A stretch of DNA of 22,089 bases from UBA724 sp049596815 (GTDB taxonomy: Bacteria; Bacteroidota; Bacteroidia; Flavobacteriales; Flavobacteriaceae), in assembly GCA_049596815.1 (NCBI GenBank), contig JBMYLY010000023.1, positions 1-22,089 of the forward strand, read 5' to 3'. The number at the start of each line of letters is the position of its first letter. Position 1 is the stretch's first letter. Below the pieces are notes generated by a model. The model saw nothing but the letters and a program-made list of their open reading frames with translations, was not told the origin of the DNA and ran no database searches. Shown here one piece after another: positions 21,300-22,089 of this stretch. Made by a program: the position numbers and the translations under genes.

Positions 21300-22089
21300 T
21301 TAAGGATCAATTAGTACTACGGGATCCCCGCTTATATTTATATATCCTCGAGGCATTGCGTTTGTGTTAAAAGGCATCACAACGTTTTTGTTGGCGTCCA
21401 ATCCAATCACACCGCCGGCTCCGCCTATGTTTTTGAGTTTTTGCATCACCACTGTGTTGGCTGATTCTTCTAACGACTGTTGGTTGTATTTCATTCGGGC
21501 AGCGATGTCGTATGCCACCACATTTCTGATAAAATACTCTCCATGGCCAGTAGCAGAAATGCCACAAACGCCGTTTTCAGCATAAGTCCCCGCGCCGATA
21601 ATGGGCACGTCTCCCAAACGGCCATACCTTTTGTTGGTCATCCCCCCAGTAGAGGTTCCTGCTGCGATATTTCCATCTAAATCAATGGCGACTGCTCCTA
21701 CAGTCCCAAATTTGTTGTCTGCTTTTTTCAAACCTGAAAGATGTCTTTCAAAATTTTTTTGGGTGAAAAAATAGTCCTGGGAGACCGTATCCAACCCATG
21801 ATTGACAGCAAAAATCTCTGCACCACGACCACTGAGTAATACATGCTTGGAGTGGTTCATGACCACCAAGGCTGCGTCTATAGGATTTTTAAGGGTTTTG
21901 ACACCAGCAACCGCCCCCGCCTGACCTGTCTGACCATCCATGATAGAGGCGTCTAATTCGTGGGTGCCTTCCTGAGTAAACACAGCGCCTTTACCGGCAT
22001 TAAATAGGGGAGCGTCTTCCAATATGTTAATTGCAATTTGTACAGCTTGTACACTGCTACCTCCTTTCACAAGGTGTTTTTGCCCTGCC
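21300..22089 (-). CDS. Isoaspartyl peptidase/L-asparaginase (Ntn hydrolase), N-terminus outside window
   Basis: Removes N-terminal beta-aspartyl residues from peptides and hydrolyses asparagine. The frame is open to the right edge; about 262 residues are visible and roughly 50-60 more, possibly with a signal peptide, should lie beyond it. A GTG at 22070 is in frame but sits in the middle of a conserved helix, so it is not the start. The autoproteolytic nucleophile is the Thr in KFGTVGAVAIDLDGN (codon at 21704-21702), where precursor cleavage gives alpha and beta subunits. TSTGGMTNKRYGRLGDVPIIGAGTYA and ATGHGEYFIR carry the substrate-binding residues. The N-terminal half shows FNAGKGAVFT and ELDASIMDG. 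It is convergent with the oxoamine synthase gene, 11 bases apart, with no clear terminator between them. Confidence 0.93.
   Translation of the reverse strand, partial: AGQKHLVKGGSSVQAVQIAINILEDAPLFNAGKGAVFTQEGTHELDASIMDGQTGQAGAVAGVKTLKNPIDAALVVMNHSKHVLLSGRGAEIFAVNHGLDTVSQDYFFTQKNFERHLSGLKKADNKFGTVGAVAIDLDGNIAAGTSTGGMTNKRYGRLGDVPIIGAGTYAENGVCGISATGHGEYFIRNVVAYDIAARMKYNQQSLEESANTVVMQKLKNIGGAGGVIGLDANKNVVMPFNTNAMPRGYINISGDPVVLIDP

Noticed and set aside
21284..21304. CTTAAA/TTTAAG hairpin between the oxoamine synthase and asparaginase genes as a bidirectional terminator
   Set aside because: It has only six A/T-rich pairs with a loop of about nine bases and would be unstable. It also uses the stop codons themselves.

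Overview
The window comes from a member of the Bacteroidota, most likely a flavobacterium-like lineage. The evidence is repeated TAnnTTTG promoter boxes a few bases upstream of start codons, almost no Shine-Dalgarno sequences before genes, an outer-membrane receptor of the carboxypeptidase-regulatory/plug/barrel type, a complete-looking menaquinone cluster and a probable sulfonolipid gene pair. Genes are tightly packed and most junctions are a few bases or an overlap. No tRNA, rRNA, CRISPR array, insertion sequence or prophage gene was seen, so this is chromosomal core territory.

Layout. 1-2576: the 3' part of an unrecognised helical-repeat protein, then on the minus strand panB (pantothenate pathway) followed by an RluA-family pseudouridine synthase. 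2577-4643: a short divergent control region with a 15-base dyad, then dnaK and a strong hairpin terminator. 4658-12946: the menaquinone locus in the order menI (thioesterase), menF, menD, menB, menA, menC, a CPBP-type membrane protease, menE and a 59-residue two-helix membrane protein. Together these make 1,4-dihydroxy-2-naphthoate from chorismate and prenylate it. menH and the final methyltransferase are not in view. Internal TAnnTTTG boxes before menD and menB suggest several transcription units.

12943-14613: fumC on the minus strand, diverging from a 56-residue membrane protein of unknown role. 14610-18778 (minus): prfB, a HAD-family hydrolase and a TonB-dependent-receptor-like outer membrane protein, joined by overlapping stop/start codons. 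prfB needs a +1 programmed frameshift at CTT-TGA-C, with an AGGAGGT stimulator just upstream, so its first 20 codons lie in a different frame from the rest.

18779-18963: a divergent control region for prfB and the next gene. 18964-21288: a cystathionine-beta-synthase-like PLP enzyme and an alpha-oxoamine synthase (serine palmitoyltransferase type). I propose that they are the cysteate synthase and cysteate fatty-acyltransferase of capnine (sulfonolipid) biosynthesis. The first has a hairpin in its leader that hides the only clear GGAG ribosome-binding site among the gene starts. 21300-22089 (minus): an isoaspartyl peptidase/asparaginase whose N-terminus lies beyond the window.

The points most worth following up are the probable capnine gene pair with its hairpin-controlled leader, the prfB frameshift in an organism that hardly uses Shine-Dalgarno initiation, the membrane protease and small membrane protein embedded in the menaquinone operon, and the use of TTG/GTG starts at coupled junctions.
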